16,658 bases of DNA, taken from contig CAMBZB010000041.1 of NCBI GenBank assembly GCA_945872245.1, forward strand, positions 1-16,658. Direction: 5' to 3'. Every line of letters begins with the position of its first letter. Within the stretch, counting starts at the first letter, position 1. The notes below the pieces were generated by a model. The model was not told the origin of the DNA and searched no databases. It saw only the letters and a program-made list of their open reading frames with translations. This stretch comes from Flavobacterium psychrophilum (GTDB lineage Bacteria; Bacteroidota; Bacteroidia; Flavobacteriales; Flavobacteriaceae). This document shows, in pieces, positions 15,781-16,658 of the stretch. The position numbers were made by a program, and so were the translations under genes.

Positions 15781-16658
15781 ATGACCAAAGCAAATATTCA
15801 ATTTAGATTTTTTATCATAGTAATTCTAACATTGCTTGTTAATCCTTGTTTAGATGGTTTCGCACAAACCACCGAACCTAAGCCTTTTGTTTTTTCTAAA
15901 GGAGGCGATGTGAGTTGGTTGCCTCAAATGGATGCTACAGGTTATAAATTTTATGATACTGATGGTACACAAAAGGATTGTTTGCAACTTTTAAAAGATA
16001 GGGGGACAAATACAATCCGACTTCGTGTTTTTGTAAATCCTTCCAATCATAAAACTAATGGTCATTGTAGTCCAGAAGAAACGGTCGCTATGGCTGTTCG
16101 TGCTAAAAACATGGGAATGCGTATCATGATTGACTTTCATTATAGTGATTCTTGGGCTGATCCTGGAAATCAAACAAAGCCAGCTGCTTGGGTTAGTCAT
16201 TCTTTTGAGGACTTGAAAAATGATGTTTACAATCACACTTATGATGTTTTGAAGGCTTTAAAAACTGCTGGTGTAACACCAGAGTGGGTTCAAATTGGGA
16301 ACGAAATTCCAAGTGGAATGTTATGGCCTCAAGGACATACCGATAATTGGGTTCAGTTAGCTCAATTATTAAATAAAGGATATGAAGCGACCAAAGCTAT
16401 AGATTCATCTATAAAAGTTATTATCCACATAGACAAAGGGAATGACAATGCTAGATTCAGATGGTTTTTTGATAAAGTTAGAGCTAATAATGTGAATTAT
16501 GATGTTATAGGAATGTCATACTATCCGTATTGGTTAAATACGGACTATACAAGTACAATTGGCGCATTACAAAACAACTTAAAAGATATGGCTTCTAGAT
16601 ACGCTAAAGAAGTCATGGTGGTAGAAGTAGGTGGCGATTATACTAAGATTCAAAACAC
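15781..16658 (+). CDS. GH53 endo-beta-1,4-galactanase, 3' end outside window
   Basis: The first 292 residues are present. Glycoside hydrolase family 53 enzymes cut internal beta-1,4-galactosyl bonds in galactan and type I arabinogalactan, releasing galacto-oligosaccharides. Residues 1-28 are a signal peptide (cut near GFA/Q). The catalytic domain starts near 36 with FSKGGDVSWLPQMDATG. Family landmarks follow: NTIRLRVFVNP, MIDFHYSDSWADPGNQ, KPAAW, the acid/base Glu at residue 175 in QIGNEIPSG, DVIGMSYYPYW, and the likely nucleophile Glu at residue 282 in MVVEVGG. A Cys at residue 23 lies in the signal peptide but is preceded by Pro, so a lipoprotein is unlikely. The start is fixed by an in-frame TAA a few codons upstream. 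The catalytic domain is incomplete here, and any C-terminal domain cannot be seen. This gene gives the best evidence that the locus targets galactan. Confidence 0.95.
   Translation, partial: MTKANIQFRFFIIVILTLLVNPCLDGFAQTTEPKPFVFSKGGDVSWLPQMDATGYKFYDTDGTQKDCLQLLKDRGTNTIRLRVFVNPSNHKTNGHCSPEETVAMAVRAKNMGMRIMIDFHYSDSWADPGNQTKPAAWVSHSFEDLKNDVYNHTYDVLKALKTAGVTPEWVQIGNEIPSGMLWPQGHTDNWVQLAQLLNKGYEATKAIDSSIKVIIHIDKGNDNARFRWFFDKVRANNVNYDVIGMSYYPYWLNTDYTSTIGALQNNLKDMASRYAKEVMVVEVGGDYTKIQN

Noticed and set aside
15991..16236. Minus-strand frame inside the GH53 gene
   Set aside because: It is antisense to conserved GH53 catalytic-domain sequence.

Overview
The window looks like a piece of a Flavobacterium-type (Bacteroidota) chromosome. 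It is AT-rich and has almost no Shine-Dalgarno sequences. It carries SusC/SusD-type genes, a hybrid two-component system (HTCS) regulator, and two proteins ending in type IX secretion (T9SS) sorting domains. All genes that can be supported lie on the + strand.

Layout. (1) 1-128 is the tail of a RelE/ParE-type toxin gene, followed by a rho-independent terminator (177-213) and a gene-poor stretch. (2) 487-530 is a perfect 22-bp tandem repeat just upstream of a large secreted modular protein (672-4199, called ModA here), which ends in its own terminator (4225-4254). (3) 4409-8482 encodes a complete HTCS: signal peptide, 14 propeller repeats, Y_Y_Y domain, one membrane helix, histidine kinase, receiver and AraC-type DNA-binding domain. 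(4) 8631-8674 is a second 22-bp tandem repeat, nearly identical to the first. It lies upstream of a susC-susD-susE-like operon (8872-14647). (5) A doubtful small ORF overlaps the end of the susE-like gene. It is followed by a short secreted protein (15030-15701, called ModB) that carries a single copy of the same ~110-residue module found three times in ModA. (6) After a strong hairpin terminator, a GH53 endo-beta-1,4-galactanase gene starts at 15781 and runs off the right edge.

Interpretation. This is most likely a beta-1,4-galactan (pectic galactan or type I arabinogalactan) utilization locus. The GH53 enzyme would cut galactan outside the cell or at its surface. The SusD-like and SusE-like lipoproteins would capture oligosaccharides, SusC would import them with TonB energy, and the HTCS would sense a galacto-oligosaccharide in the periplasm and activate transcription. 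The matching tandem repeats next to ModA and susC suggest that the HTCS controls both promoters, so ModA would be a member of the galactan regulon. ModA and ModB share a module I do not recognise from any named family. Together with the paired operators this is the most novel part of the window: a candidate T9SS-exported glycan-binding or adhesion module that works alongside a standard Sus system.
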